A DNA stretch of 64,000 nt, from positions 14,690,919 to 14,754,918 of the forward strand of contig NC_063045.1 in NCBI RefSeq assembly GCF_018812025.1. The letters are read 5' to 3'. The translations under genes were made by a program, and so were the position numbers. The stretch comes from Megalobrama amblycephala. Lineage: Eukaryota > Chordata > Actinopteri > Cypriniformes > Xenocyprididae. The notes below the pieces were generated by a model that saw only the letters and a list, made by a program, of their open reading frames with translations, did not search any database and was not told the DNA's origin. Below, piece after piece: positions 33,101-44,682 of the stretch. Numbering within the stretch: position 1 is the first letter of the stretch; the number at the start of each line of letters is the position of its first letter.

Positions 33101-33676
33101 GCCCATTATGGAGGGATATGGGAGAGGTTGATTCGCATGATCAAAACGACATTACGGTCAGTCACCTGCCAGCAGTATCTGGATGATGAAGGCCTTCAGA
33201 CAGTGATGTGTGAGGTTGAGGCCATTCTCAATAGCCGTCCACTCACAACTGTTTCTGATAACTCAAATGACTTGGAGCCGTTAATGCCTAACCATATACT
33301 GCAGCTTAAGGTGCAGCCTGTTCTACCTCCAGGTTTGTTCGTTAAGGAGGATCTTTACACCAGACATCACTGGAGACAGATCCAGTACATTGCCGACTTA
33401 CTTTGGAAACGCTGGGTCCGAGAGTATCTCCCTCTTCTGCAAACATGGCAAAAATGGTCTCGTGCCAGACGCAATTTCTGTCCAGGAGACATCGTGCTAG
33501 TAGCCGACAGCACGGCACCAAGAGGATCATGGATGCTGGCTAGAGTTACTGAAACCTTCCCTGACTCCAAAGGCTTGGTCCGCAGTGTACGGCTTCAAAC
33601 CAAAACAAGCCAGCTTGAAAGACCTATCAGTAAGATCTGCTTGCTAGTAGAAGGCCAGCAATCTAAAGCTGAGTGA
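30120..33676 (+). pseudogene. BEL/Pao pol (RT, RNase H, integrase), broken
   Basis: The protease and start of pol are missing. RT starts before the nested hAT element (30228-30570) and continues after it with WYIPHHGVFHPKKGSLRVVF, the YVDD catalytic box in NNFYVDDLLKAVD, and WDEELPEVHAQAWKQWWQDL. A TGA at 31676 interrupts the RNase H region, whose conserved Glu-Leu after TTPR is also missing. The second half (31697-33676) is open for 659 codons: a His-Cys zinc motif (HQEVGHGG ... CTKCRR), the integrase core with GVDYFGPL, LRSDNGTNF and a Glu near EVEAILNSRPLT, and a C-terminal Pao domain. The integrase half is unusually well preserved for a defective element. Confidence 0.88.
30228..30570. 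mobile_element. hAT-type fold-back MITE, 343 bp, nested in BEL pol
   Basis: An almost perfect palindrome with arms of about 150 bases, starting TAGGGCTGGGCGATATATCG and ending in the complement of CAGGGCTGGGCG. It is flanked by the 8-bp duplication tgctgaac (30220-30227 and 30571-30578). The ends and 8-bp target site are diagnostic of hAT. Removing it conceptually leaves the pol frame continuous, so the insertion is younger than the BEL element. Confidence 0.93.
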
Positions 33677-34457
33677 AATCTGAATGAACTTGCGCACGTG
33701 CACACATTGTCATACAGATGCATACACTGAATCTTTGCACTCATTTATCCTTGTGAATAATGCATAATGAGCTTAAAGGTGCTAAAGAGGATGTTTTGTT
33801 TTATACATTTTTGCAATATTACTTGAAACTGTCTTTACTAACTGATAAAAGACTATTTATTAGGTGCACTGAAAGGAATAATATTAATATACATCATCTG
33901 TACACGAGGTAGGGCCTTAAAAACATCAGCCAATCGTTTACGCGATCATCGAGTAAACGATTGGCTCTCCGGCTTGTCGATCACTGCCGTGACGTTCCTT
34001 GTGAGAGACGTGCGCGGATTGGCCCTCTGGCTTGTCAATCACTGCCATGACGTTCCTTGTGAGAGACGAGCGCGGCTGCGCGCTCCAGTAACTTTCCACA
34101 CTCCACAGGCGCCGCATGCAATGTTTTTGTCAGGAGACGGGAGTAACAACTGCAGATTATGAGTTACCTGCGGTGAGTCCGACAAAATGAATCCACTAAG
34201 CGAATGCCAGTGGTAAACACTCGTGTTCCAATACTCGTGCACGAGTTTTGGGAGGCGTTCCCTCTAAATGAGCTGTGAAAGAGGGGGGCTGTTCTTACGC
34301 ATGCGCTCATTTCAAAAACTCAGTAACAAGTCTTTGGTTTCTCAGTTGACGAAAAGATCCTCTTTATCACCTTTAAGGGAATAATATATGGCTCCTTGGA
34401 AAATTACTTTTAGTTAGTTATAGCTTGCTTCCTGCAATAGCTATAAGGGGCCGGCTA
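33677..34457. other. BEL 3' leader region with nested MITE
   Basis: Non-coding DNA between pol and the 3' LTR. Most of it is the element at 33773-34376. A purine-rich ataaggggccgg precedes the 3' LTR and may be the polypurine tract. Confidence 0.6.
33773..34376. mobile_element. TTAA-bounded MITE nested in BEL
   Basis: It begins TTAAAGGTGCTAAAGAGGAT and ends ATCCTCTTTATCACCTTTAA. Inside is a diverged tandem repeat of about 70 bases (gatcactgccgtgacgttcc at about 33980 and its copy at 34048). Confidence 0.85.
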
Positions 34458-35026
34458 TGTAGGAGCCATTTTTGAGTTTAGGTAAATCTAAATTATTTTG
34501 CTATTGGAGCATGGGTACGTTTTGTTAGATTAGGGTCCTTTATTTTGTAGGAACTTTTATTTTGACAGTCGGTGAGAACGTTTGAAGATAAAGATGGCCG
34601 CCTCTCACCTTTCTCAAACAAAGGAACATAGGAAGCTGTTGGAACGTATTAAGCATACAGTTCTTTACATCGCTATTTGAATCACTAAAGAATCTATATT
34701 GAATTAACTGAATCACTGTTGAACACTATTTGGACATTATTTTTGATATTAAGTTCTTCTTTAACCACCACCCTTTTCAACCACTTACCAATCATTTGTT
34801 GGATTACTGGAGTCCATGCTTTGTCTGCTACTACCAACCTACTTACCTGTCTGCTGCCTGTCTTGCTCTGCTCACCTGCCCTGCTCTGCTCACCTGCCCT
34901 GTTCATCCATCGGCTGGAACCCGTCTCATCCGCCTCAAAAAAGGTACAATTTAAGTTTCTATGAGTTGGATAGCTTGTCAAAGAAGCTAAGCAATACGTC
35001 CCAGCTAAGAGTGGTCCGCCACTACA
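34458..35026 (+). repeat. 3' LTR of the BEL element, 569 bp
   Basis: It begins TGTAGGAGCC and ends CACTACA, then the target duplication catat. Its last 220 bases, with direct repeats of tgctctgctcacctgccc, have no counterpart in the 5' LTR. Confidence 0.85.
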
Positions 35027-35292
35027 CATATCATATGGTAAGCATCAGTTATAGTCAAGGTGTTTTCATTGTCACCATATATAATTTAGGCAACATCCTC
35101 ACCTTCCAGTCATGCATTCAGACTCTCATTGCATGGAGAAAAACTTAAATACCCCAAAACGCTAGCTAAAAATTACAGTAATAAAAAAAAAAACCATTAA
35201 AACAGGAATAATATCATAAATTGTGCTGCTTCATAAAAACGTATTCATATTTTATTTTATAAATAAAACCATTTTTCGGACAGGTCAAAATA

Positions 35293-35323
<31 letters not shown>

Positions 35324-35963
35324 TAAAAACATTCCTGGAAAAGCCGCCATGATTTGAGTTGTAAAATAAAGAGCTTTGTAAAATCTTCCAACAAAAGTTT
35401 TTAAAAAACTGGCAAGTCTTAAGCCGCGCACACACTTAACGATTGTAAGGCCGATTATGAATGTAAATTGATACTTATGACTGATCGCGCTCAAACGCGT
35501 CCAGTCAGAGCCAGTTGCGTTCAGTCTGCGATTACAGTCGGTGTTCAAGTTCCATGTATAAGTATATAAATCTGCTTCAGTCGCAGGAAACAATCGCTGT
35601 ATGTTGAGCTCAGTCTTAGAATATTTTAGATAGTCGTTAAATGTGTGCCCGGCTTTAGAGATCTAACCACAGATATTGTGTCAGTTTTACTAAGCTCTCA
35701 ACTGATTTCTCACCTCTAACAGAATTTACAATAAATATTAGACATGGATTACATCACACGAGACAGATTAGTCTACTACCATAAAGAACGCAAATATAAC
35801 ACCTGTATTTTCCACTTTAGTGCAAAGTGAGACCCACAGGAAGCTGTGAAAGAGGAAGTATGAGCACTACTAAGGGTCTAAACCAGACCACTTTATGTTA
35901 AATACCATCATCAACACTGAGAAGAACTTCAGCACTCCAGAGAAACCCTCTCAGAACAGCATC
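35027..35963. other. Flank between BEL and P1, copy B
   Basis: No gene. It contains an (ATA)n tract near 35290-35325 and the phrases cagtcatgcattcag and aagccgccatgatttgagtt, repeated before P1 of copy C (57190-57740). A purine-rich gaaagaggaagtatgag at about 35849 resembles an ETS/PU.1 site, a weak hint of myeloid or lymphoid control shared with copy C (57628). Confidence 0.45.
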
Positions 35964-36856
35964 ATGATCGTCTCTGTGCTTTTGCTAGTCACACTGCTAC
36001 CATATCTAACCCTTCCATCAAGTCTGATGGAAAATAATGAACTTCTATTGCATTACGTCTTCTACATTTACTATAAATGTGCACTTTTAATGTTATGTAA
36101 TTATTAGCAGTGCTCTCACTACGCTCACTTCATCTGAAAGTCCATTTAGTCAAGTCTATTTCTCATTTAACCAACATGCGCTAGTTTCTCTTTCAGCATC
36201 TGTGAATGTGGGTATAGTGAACGGCGCAGAAGCCAGGCCTCCTTCAAGACCCTACATGGTTTCTATACAAAGAAGTAATGAACACATATGCGGTGGCTTC
36301 CTTGTGTCTGAACAGTTTGTCATGACGGCTGCACACTGCTTTACAGAGTGCGTTTTTTGATCGGTTCAGTAAAATTTTATCGCGAGTCAAAGAGTCCCGG
36401 ACTGCTGCAAAAGGGTCTACACTTGGTGTGACTACTTTTTTCGAAATGACACATATAGTACCCAACCTAGTGCATACCCGACTTCTAGGCAGTCCGGCAA
36501 TTATTGTTTGAACCCAAAATATATTTTTACTTAAACTAAAGCTAAAGTTGAGCTATTTGTTTGTAACTTTACAATGGAAGCATAAAAACAAAGTTTGTTA
36601 ATGCATATTGTAAATGGTTGTAAATGCATATTGTTATAGATCAGGCCTGAAATGCAAAACTTTCATCTGTTTTGATCAGACCTTATACCAATAAAATACA
36701 TGTTTTCTTTCTCATCTTGACATAGGAGAGAAGCTGACAGTTGTGGTTGGAGCTCATGATCACAATCATGGTTCTTGTCGTGTGCCTGTCAATTTCTACC
36801 ACATCCACCCTGCGTTTGAATCTAAATGTCTGCTAAATGATATCATGCTACTTCAG
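35964..36856 (+). pseudogene. P1 (copy B): granzyme-like protease, exons 1-3 only
   Basis: Exon 1 (35964 to about 36021) gives a leader, MIVSVLLLVTLLPYLTLPS. Exon 2 (36197-36347, 151 nt as in P3) encodes [33 protein letters not shown] with His57, and ends at a weak donor (gtgcgt). Exon 3 (36726-36856) has [17 protein letters not shown] and LLNDIMLLQ with Asp102. The exon 3 acceptor has cat in place of cag and no AG nearby restores the frame. Exons 4-5 with Ser195 are absent, because the sequence changes to the 4 kb unit at about 37130, the same point as in copy A. A truncated relative of copy C at 57743. Confidence 0.85.
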
Positions 36857-37172
36857 GTAAATGACTCAGCTAGGTTTTGCATGGCAAAATGCAAGAAAAC
36901 AATTGTTAACCATGTGAGGAATTAAGAGAAAAGTATCCTGAATGTCCTGATCCCCTAGGCTTTGTTCAAACTGTTCACAAATTCAATTTGATTTCAGATC
37001 TGATTTATAGGACTGACAGTTCATTTTACATGTGATGAAGTTAATTCAGTGATGTCAATATCTGGTATATCTACATTGTTGGCCATACTAATGATGCAAG
37101 CAATATACAACAACTTGAAACCTGATCTGACCGTTTTTGATCTGACGATGATCAGAGGCGTGATTGTGTTTG

Positions 37173-37899
37173 TTAACACTTAGGGCCCTATAATACACCC
37201 GGCGCAATGCGCCGCAAGTGTGTTTGCTAGTTTGCGTCCGGCGCCGTTCGCGTTTTCCAGTTCAGCGCCACGTCCTTAAATTAGTAAATACATTTGCGCC
37301 AGTTAGTGCGCCCATGGGCGTGCTGGTCTAAAAAAGAGGTGTGTTCAGGCGCATTGCCGGCGCATTGCTATTTTAAGGAGCTGAAAATAGACTGCGCCAT
37401 AGACCAACTCAATCCTAGTCTAAAGTCAATGGCGCAATATTTTTTTTTTGTTAGAGCGCGTTGGTAGAAACTGCGCCTCTGGGCGCGTCCACAGTGCGCG
37501 TTGACTTTGCTTATTACACACAGGGATGCGCATCACACAAACATGCCAAATATTAAAAACAAAAGGATTACAGTGTAAAAGAATATTATTGTGTAGGCTA
37601 CATAAATATAAAAGCGTTCAGCTTTTCTGCCAACAAATTCCGCCATGTAAATAGCAATCCGCCATGGCGCGAGCGCATCTCGCTCTTAAAGGGAATGGGA
37701 GATGACACTCTGATTGGTTTATTGAACGTTACGCCCATTACTCATTAAGAGAATAGGGACAACCCATTTCAAAAATGCGCACGGACCGTTTTTCCGTCGT
37801 TAAAATAGCAAAAGTAGATTTGGACACGCCCTGAGTGCACCTGCGCCGTGCGCTTTACACTTTGCGTTTAGATCGTTAAAATAGGGCCCCAAGTGTTAA
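37173..37899. mobile_element. GGGCCCTAT fold-back element, copy B
   Basis: Same element as 3274-3996, with the same inverted 19-base ends. Confidence 0.8.
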
Positions 37900-37927
37900 T
37901 TTAGAATTTATGACATCAGGATTAGAG

Positions 37928-38890
37928 TCAGAGAAAAAAAATCACAGTATCATCATCAGCATACAGTAAGCATTCTGAGTATTTACACACTTGAGGAAGA
38001 TCATTAATGTATAAAAGAAAAAGTAAAGGTCCAAGAATACTGCCTTGAGGAACACCCATTTCACAGACTAAAGATTGAGATGTTACATGATTAATTTTAA
38101 CAGCTTGCGACCTGTTTGTCAAAAAAGAATAAAGTATTTCTATCACAGATGAGGACAAATTAAATGAATATAGTTAAGCAAGATCTGATGGTTCACTGTG
38201 TCGAAGGCTTTACGAAAGTCAATAAAAACAGCTCCAGTGATGTGACCTTTGTTAAGAGCGTTACGTATTTGTTCAGTGAAGAGTAGTAATGCCGACATGG
38301 TAGATCGCTTAGCGCGGAAACCGTGTTGACAGTCACTGAGCAAGTTATTAATTTCTAAATAAGAAATTAACTGGTTATGCAAGGTTGTTCAAGTAACTTC
38401 GACATTGCTGGGAGTATTGCTATAGGTCTATAATTTGAGACAAAAGTGGGATCATCAGATTTAAAAAATGGAATAATTTGTGCTCTTTTTCCAATCAGTA
38501 GGAAAGATCGAAAGCCTGATACAAAGATTAATTAAATGCTGAAAAAGAGGTATAAGGCTATCAGCATGAGTCTTCAAAAATAAAGTATTTAAACCATAAA
38601 TATCACAGGCATGAGAATTTTTTAATGAGCGCAATTTTCTTATTACCTAGTTCTGTGAAATCTCAGGAAATGAAAACTGATCAGGTGTTAAAGAAAAAAC
38701 AGGTGGAAAGGAAGAAGCTGCAAAATTAGTTGCCAATTCTTTAACAGATGATACAAAATAATCATTAAAAGCACTTGCAATCTTTTCCGAATCTGAGATT
38801 TTCCCTTTAGGGAAATTTGAATAATGATATTCTTTTTCTTCTCATTTTCGCCGATGATGACTTTAAGGGTCTGCCATAACATCATTGGGT
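37928..38890 (-). pseudogene. LINE reverse transcriptase fragment, copy B
   Basis: Counterpart of 4025-4985. A one-base difference keeps CQHGFRAKRSTMSALL joined to GAVFIDFRKAFDTVNHQILL here, so this copy is slightly less broken than that in copy A. Confidence 0.8.
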
Positions 38891-38958
38891 TTTTTTTTTG
38901 GAAACATTACATACATTACAGGTACATCGAGGAGGAATATCAAAGCCATGATTTTTAC

Positions 38959-39343
38959 TCACCCCAAGAAACTGCAGCTTTCTTTCTCTCCATGTCCTGC
39001 TCTGCTGTAGACAGTTTCTCTTGCTTTTTCCTTTTCTTCCAGGCCAAAAATGTTTCCAGAGTAATTCAAGTGACGCTTTCTACAACAATAACAGCTGATC
39101 ATTACAAAAGTTTAAAGAAATCAATAACCGCATTAATACAATGACATTGTTTCCTTTACAATCATGTTCTATGACACTATCCTTCTCACCTCCGTCTCCA
39201 TCAAATGCTCCATCAAATCACTATATAAATATTGTCAGAACCTACATTTTATGTCTTTGCTTTCTTCTTTTCAGCCTCTCCATGTTTCTTTTCCACAACT
39301 TTCAAGTTGTTCACAAGCTCAAGTTTCTTTTGGTCACTGGTGT
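38959..39343 (-). pseudogene. zc3h15: zc3h15 exon remnants, unit B
   Basis: Exon at 39249-39343 reads DQKKLELVNNLKVVEKKHGE then AEKKKAKT and TAA, without the 1-base deletion of unit 1. The exon at 38959-39082 reads [14 protein letters not shown] after the shared TGA. The middle exon is deleted as in unit 1. Confidence 0.72.
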
Positions 39344-39402
39344 CTGCAATTATAAAATCAAGACGAGAGTTAAAAACAGAATAGAGCAAACACAACAGAT
39401 CT

Positions 39403-39512
39403 GGGGTGCGTTTCCCAAAGCGAACTATGGTCGCAAGTTCCGTCGTTACCAATAGAGTTCAATGGGACTTACGACCATAGTTGGCTAACGATGCTTTCGG
39501 GAAACTCACCCC
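39403..39512. mobile_element. 110-bp fold-back MITE, copy B
   Basis: Same as 5494-5603. Confidence 0.8.
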
Positions 39513-40187
39513 TGATCAGTTACTAGGCATTTACAAATCTAGAAAAATGTAATAAAGTAATAAAAATGACAACAATAATATGTATGTGCATTTGTATATT
39601 TATTCACAAACAAGATTCATTCAGACACCAGCAAAGATTCATTCAGTAGATTCACAAGCAACGAAATGCTCTTTCACAGGCCGCACTGGAATGGTACCGG
39701 CTTGTGCTATAGTCAGTCTGTGGAGGCAGGAAAAGTTGTGCACTTCAAAAGGAAGAGACTTTAGTGAAAAAAGATATGAGTCAGTGTAAGAAAGATTCAT
39801 TCAGCACATACATTGACTGATTGACCACAAACATGGAGCAGTTCCTAATAGTGATGCTGGCCTTAACAGACACCACTGCATACACACACAGAAGAGGAAT
39901 ATACTGTATATATAACTGTAAATGAAGATGATAATGGTGCTGGAGAAGCATATAGTACATGTAACATAGAGCTCAGGCTGCTCTGATTGACTTACTGCTG
40001 ATATCAAGTGTTGTTTACATTTAAATCAGCCTCAACATTCTATGTCAGTCCAGCAGCTTGAGTTTATATTTGAAATCATCACAACTGTCCCTGAAGCCTT
40101 GAAGCCTGATCACACGCTACAAACTCTTCACAACTCTACTATCTGATAAGTTTCATCAGTTTGGGAAGTGTTTCTTCAGTCATCAGC

Positions 40188-40781
40188 ATGGAGCAGCGTC
40201 GCCCGAGAAGAACCAGGACTCTTCCCACACACCTGAGAGGATTCTGGGTCTCTTCTGTTCAAGAGCGCTGTGAGCTTACATGGCTGGCAGCTGTAAGCAG
40301 GTTGGATCACACTTACAGCTGCATCTCTGCCAAAGCTCAAACATCCAAAGGATTGGAAGAGCAAGTGCCCAAGTGCTACTTGAAGAACGCAGCCGTCCTT
40401 CCCGATGTCCGTCCAGCAGCGTCAGTGTCTTCGGAGGACGCGTGTCCAGCTCCTCTGTGTCAGCAGGAAGAGTCTGTCTCCATCCACGGCTACAGCACGC
40501 AGGGGTACCAGGACATTTACCGCTCTGTGGCAGAGCCCATGATCAAGACACGCTTTGGTCGGCACCGTCCCTACAGCCTTGAGCTGGGACTGAAGATTAA
40601 GCAGCGCCTGTGGGAGACTCTCAAGCGCCCTTCACTGCTGGAGACAGAGCAGCCTGATGGACGCGTCCTCGTCACTGAGAGCTTCTCCACATCCAGCAGA
40701 AGCTTCGCTCCTCGTGTCCATGTGGACATCAGTGAAGAGCCGCTGCCAGAGGAACCACCAAGAAAGAAGCCCAGACACTGA
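40188..40781 (+). CDS. 197-aa protein of unknown function, copy 4 (module B)
   Basis: Intact frame in the same context as copies 2 and 3. The sequence has Ala in SSEDACP (as in copy 1) and Thr in YSTQGY. It is the only copy in module B, so if module B represents the older state this is the founder. See 10395 for layout; the family is unrecognised. Confidence 0.6.
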   Translation: MEQRRPRRTRTLPTHLRGFWVSSVQERCELTWLAAVSRLDHTYSCISAKAQTSKGLEEQVPKCYLKNAAVLPDVRPAASVSSEDACPAPLCQQEESVSIHGYSTQGYQDIYRSVAEPMIKTRFGRHRPYSLELGLKIKQRLWETLKRPSLLETEQPDGRVLVTESFSTSSRSFAPRVHVDISEEPLPEEPPRKKPRH

Positions 40782-41304
40782 GTCATCACAGCGGGGCTAC
40801 GTATGTACATACTGTATATAGCTATAGAGTACCTTTATAGTTTTATGAGTAAGTTTCAGTTTTTAAAGTTAAGCTTTAGTTTGAGTGAGTTTTTTTTATT
40901 GTGTCAAGAACATTTTTAGCACATTGCTGTGTGGTTGAAAGGATGTTTTGGTGACTGTCAATGCACTGATATGCGGTTCTTCAAAGTCTTTTGCTACGTG
41001 CTTGTCGGGATGTTTCGGGTGGCTCTGGTGTTGACATGCGTTTGCCAAGGTTTTTGAGCGGTTGTTATTGTGTTGCTGTGCGGTTTCTGGACTCTTCTGT
41101 GAGGTTTTTCAAGCATTGCTTCATGGTTGTTAGGAGGTTTTGTGTGGTTGGTTGATATGCGGTTGCTTTTAAAGAGTTAAGTTAGGGTAGGTTAGGGTCC
41201 CTCACACGGTTTGCAGCTTGACGTGCTGTGAGGGCTTGTGTGCATCAGTGATGCTGAGAGCTACGCCATAGGCAGAGATCCATAGTGGACAGGTCTCAGC
41301 TGAG

Positions 41305-41499
41305 ATGCCAGACGAAGACAAACCACCTGATTCTGGACAGCAGAAGATTGGTCTGATGTTCCTGGCAGAAGATCAGACTCTTGTGACAACAGCAACAACG
41401 TGGAATGGAAGAAACTTCACTCTGATTATATATGTGGAAGTCACAGATGGATCGATGGAAGCAACTGTTCGAACAGAACGAGGAAACAAACTGCTTTAA
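41305..41499 (+). CDS. Conserved 64-codon frame, unit B
   Basis: Open copy of the frame at 7435, nearest to unit 3. Function unknown. Confidence 0.3.
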   Translation: MPDEDKPPDSGQQKIGLMFLAEDQTLVTTATTWNGRNFTLIIYVEVTDGSMEATVRTERGNKLL

Positions 41500-41574
41500 T
41501 ATTGGTAAAGGTGTACGACAAGTCTGCGTTCTTTCTTCAGCGCTCAGCCAATCCAGTATAATTATATTGTGCGT

Positions 41575-41785
41575 AAAATAAAATAAAATAATAAAATAAA
41601 ATATAAAAATAAAATAATAAAATAAAAATTACTTAAATGCTTGTATGCATAAAAAATCAGCCAATCCAATTTAAGTACATTGTGCATAAAATAAAATAAA
41701 ATAAAACAATAAAATAAAATAAAATATAAACATAAAAAATAAAATAAAATAAAATAAAATAAAATAAAATAAAATAATAAAATAA
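41575..41785. repeat. (AAAAT)n tracts, unit B
   Basis: Two tracts arranged as in unit 3. Confidence 0.9.
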
Positions 41786-42512
41786 AAATTACTTAAATGC
41801 TAGTATGCATAAAAAACAAAACATGTCTGAAATAATTTCTAAACCTGAAATGATTTGCACATGATCATGTAAATACTGGTGATTAGAGCAGTGAAAATGA
41901 TTAATTTACTAAAATACAACAATTACTATTTATAACAGGTAAAAACTAATATGAACTTCATAAATCAGGCCTTAATAAAATAGAAGCTCTGTAATGCGTT
42001 TATTTGTGCGTCAATAATCAAAATCTGTATGTTAAACATAAAAACTTAAAATAATTAAAAATATTAAATTATTAAATAATTAAACAGTTTTAATCATGCA
42101 AAATTGCACATATATGGAGTCAAAAGTGCTGAAATGACTCTATATTTACTTCTGTTCCTATTAAAATGCATTTATTTCCTTCTTAAGAAACGAAAATATG
42201 TAAATGTTTTATTAGTATTTTTCCAAAAAAGACTTAAAATTAACTGTGAATTAACTAAAATTAACTTTTAAAATAAAAACGAAATGTACTGAAAAACTAA
42301 AACTATCAAATACTGCTTAAAATACTGCTTAAACTACAATCGAATCTCAAATCTCTCAAAATGTTGCTATTTGGCTGCAAAAGTCTGAAAATAATAAAAA
42401 TATAGATTTTATTCAAGTTTTCATTTGTCTGAGTTTCATTTATAATGTCTGATTATGTTTTAAGATATTTTTATTCATCACGACAAAAGGCAATATATTA
42501 TTCTGATTGCCT

Positions 42513-42749
42513 TTAAAGGGATTGTTCACTCAACATAAAAGAAGATATTTTGGAAAAATGTGGGTTTTTTTTCTGTTCATTTTAAGTTCATTTTATGTGG
42601 TCTAATGTTTTTTTTGGACCCCACTGACTTTCATTGTGTGGACACAAACAGTTGAAACATCCTTCAAAATATCTTCTTACATGTTTGGAACGACATGATG
42701 GTGAGTAAATGATGACAGAATATGCATTTTTGACTGAACTGTCACTTAA
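42513..42749. mobile_element. TTAA-bounded fold-back MITE, copy B
   Basis: Counterpart of 16728-16964. Confidence 0.65.
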
Positions 42750-42810
42750 ATGTCTGTGAGCTTGATTTCCTGAAGGCGGTTTAAAGCGTGATCTGCTTTT
42801 GACTCTCAAA

Positions 42811-43008
42811 ATGGATTCAGCAGTCAGTTTTGGACATGATATCGACCTGCAGCCCATTTTCAGGGTTGTGATCTATATGAACACACTGTCCAATGAACAG
42901 GTTTTCAAAGAGTTTAGAAGAGGAAACATGTCTGTGTGTGTAGAAATCATCAAGCTCTCTTCGTTGAGGGAAACATCCATAACAGCATCACTTACCTGTC
43001 ATTACTGA
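42811..43008 (+). CDS. Short frame of 65 codons, copy B
   Basis: Counterpart of 17026-17223 with one residue change. Coding status doubtful. Confidence 0.22.
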   Translation: MDSAVSFGHDIDLQPIFRVVIYMNTLSNEQVFKEFRRGNMSVCVEIIKLSSLRETSITASLTCHY

Positions 43009-43089
43009 TGTCAACAGCTGCATCTAGATGGACAGAGAAAGACATGAGCAGACTGTACTTAAATATATATGTACTTTAAATTTATCTTT

Positions 43090-43108
43090 GGGGGGGGGGG
43101 GGGGGGGG
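43090..43108. repeat. G-run of 19 bases
   Basis: It replaces the (TA)n and the left half of the fold-back element found in copy A at 17290-18030. It may be an assembly artefact or a deletion junction. Confidence 0.9.
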
Positions 43109-43391
43109 TTGGCGCACAAAAAATATTATTGTCACATTATAACATTAAGATATAAACACTGTACTCACATTAACTGATTTAAATATATTTTTAGTAGCCT
43201 ACCTTTATGGATCTTGAGAGAGGAAGTAGCCTACCATTGCTGTCTATGCAGGCCTCGCTGAGCCATCGGATTTAATCAAAAATATCTTAATTTGTGTTCC
43301 GAAGATGAACAAAGGTCTTAGGGGTGGAGAACGACATGAGGGCGAGTAATAAATGACATTATTTTCATTTTGGGGGGAACTAACCCTTTAA
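43109..43391. mobile_element. Right half of the fold-back element, copy B
   Basis: It matches 18030-18296 and ends AACCCTTTAA; the left arm is missing. Confidence 0.8.
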
Positions 43392-44021
43392 CTGGACAGT
43401 GAACTCACCTGATGACTCGGAGCGAGTCCTGAAGCTAGTGAGGGCGAAATCTTTGTGAAGCACCGAGGCTTCCCCTCGTAAACAGGTTCATTACTCAAAG
43501 ATTTTCAACACGGTGCACACTAATGACATCTTGTGGTCAAAAGGTGGTAAAAAAATGCCTTTGCGTCCCAGCTGACCCAGCTGACCCAGCTATTTTTGCA
43601 CTGTTACATGTAGTAGATCAGTTTATGAAAAGCATATAAAACAATGTAATTATTACACATAAAGTCTTTCACGTGTCATTTTACTTACACAATTTTAATA
43701 AATGAGTTTGAATAAATTTTTTGGGGGGGGGAATAATCAAAATAAATGATTGTCAAAATACATTATTGGTATGAACTGGGAATAAATGCAAGCTGAACAT
43801 GCACAAAAATACACATGTAAAAATGTATTTGTATTATGACATATTCTTTCATATGCTTTCATATTCTACAGTCACGACAGCGACACGACAGGTTATGAAT
43901 TGTAAAATATTGAGTTAACATAATGTATGTATACCAAACAATCTGTGGCCTGAAAATAAGACCATTAAGATTAAGAAGAACAATATGTACTCATCTATAA
44001 ACTGAAAAAAGAAAAGACTCA

Positions 44022-44623
44022 GGGCCTCATTTATTAAATGATGTACAGTAGAAACATATTTGTATACTTGTCAAATGAGAGAAGTGAGCCCATCAGTTTC
44101 GCTTTAGCCTAAAACAATCATTTTGGCTTGACTTATGTTGTTTATAATGAATCTAATTTATGTTTTATTTTATAGTTTAATATTTAGCTTCTTTTTCATT
44201 CTTGTTCTATTCTGAATACTGTTAAATTTAAATGATTTGTTGTGGAGGGAACTACAATAGGCCTATGAATTTTTCATTTTATTTACCAGTATTAAATATA
44301 TAAATTAATGCAATTGTTTGTAATTATGAGGTTAATGGGTATTTTTTATGTAAAATGAATTTCTCTTTTCATGAGATTACTTCATCTTCTTGGCCGGGTT
44401 ACATTTCTCCGTCTTGTAAACTCTAGGGGCGTGGCTTCCAAACCATGAATTTTTAGGTGTGTGATATTTAAATGACGATTGTTTTCAGCCGCCACATTTA
44501 TCAACGTACGATCATTTGTATGATAGGATTGCCAGCATACGAATGTTTAATAAATCACACGTGAACTCTCTCATAAGATGATTTTTGCACTTGTTTCTAT
44601 ATTAGATTGATAAATGAGGCCCA
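44022..44623. mobile_element. GGGCCTCATTTAT MITE, complete in copy B
   Basis: The ends agggcctcatttatta and attgataaatgaggccc are inverted repeats. In copy A only the last 105 bases remain. The element's right end lies about 60 bases before the P2 leader exon, and the CACCC box of copy A is missing here. Confidence 0.78.
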
Positions 44624-44682
44624 AATATTGATAAATATTTATACCGTGTTTAGCCAATGAGAGCTCACTGATCGTCTTCATC

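Larger units (their letters stand above)
27584..35026 (+). mobile_element. BEL/Pao LTR retrotransposon, 7.4 kb, defective
   Basis: It is flanked by the 5-bp target duplication catat (27579-27583 and 35027-35031) and begins TGTAGGAGCC. It contains gag and pol of the Pao type, with stops, frameshifts and an internal deletion over the protease. Two DNA elements are nested in it (30228-30570 and 33773-34376). It lies exactly between modules A and B. Confidence 0.92.
37145..42474. repeat. 4 kb unit, single copy in module B
   Basis: The left part has the extra elements of unit 1 (fold-back element, LINE, 110-bp MITE, deleted zc3h15 middle exon). The right part, from about 40.87 kb, follows unit 3 (aagctttagtttgagtgag, ccataggcagagatccatag, two AAAAT tracts, same right flank). 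It is mosaic between unit 1 and unit 3. Confidence 0.9.
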
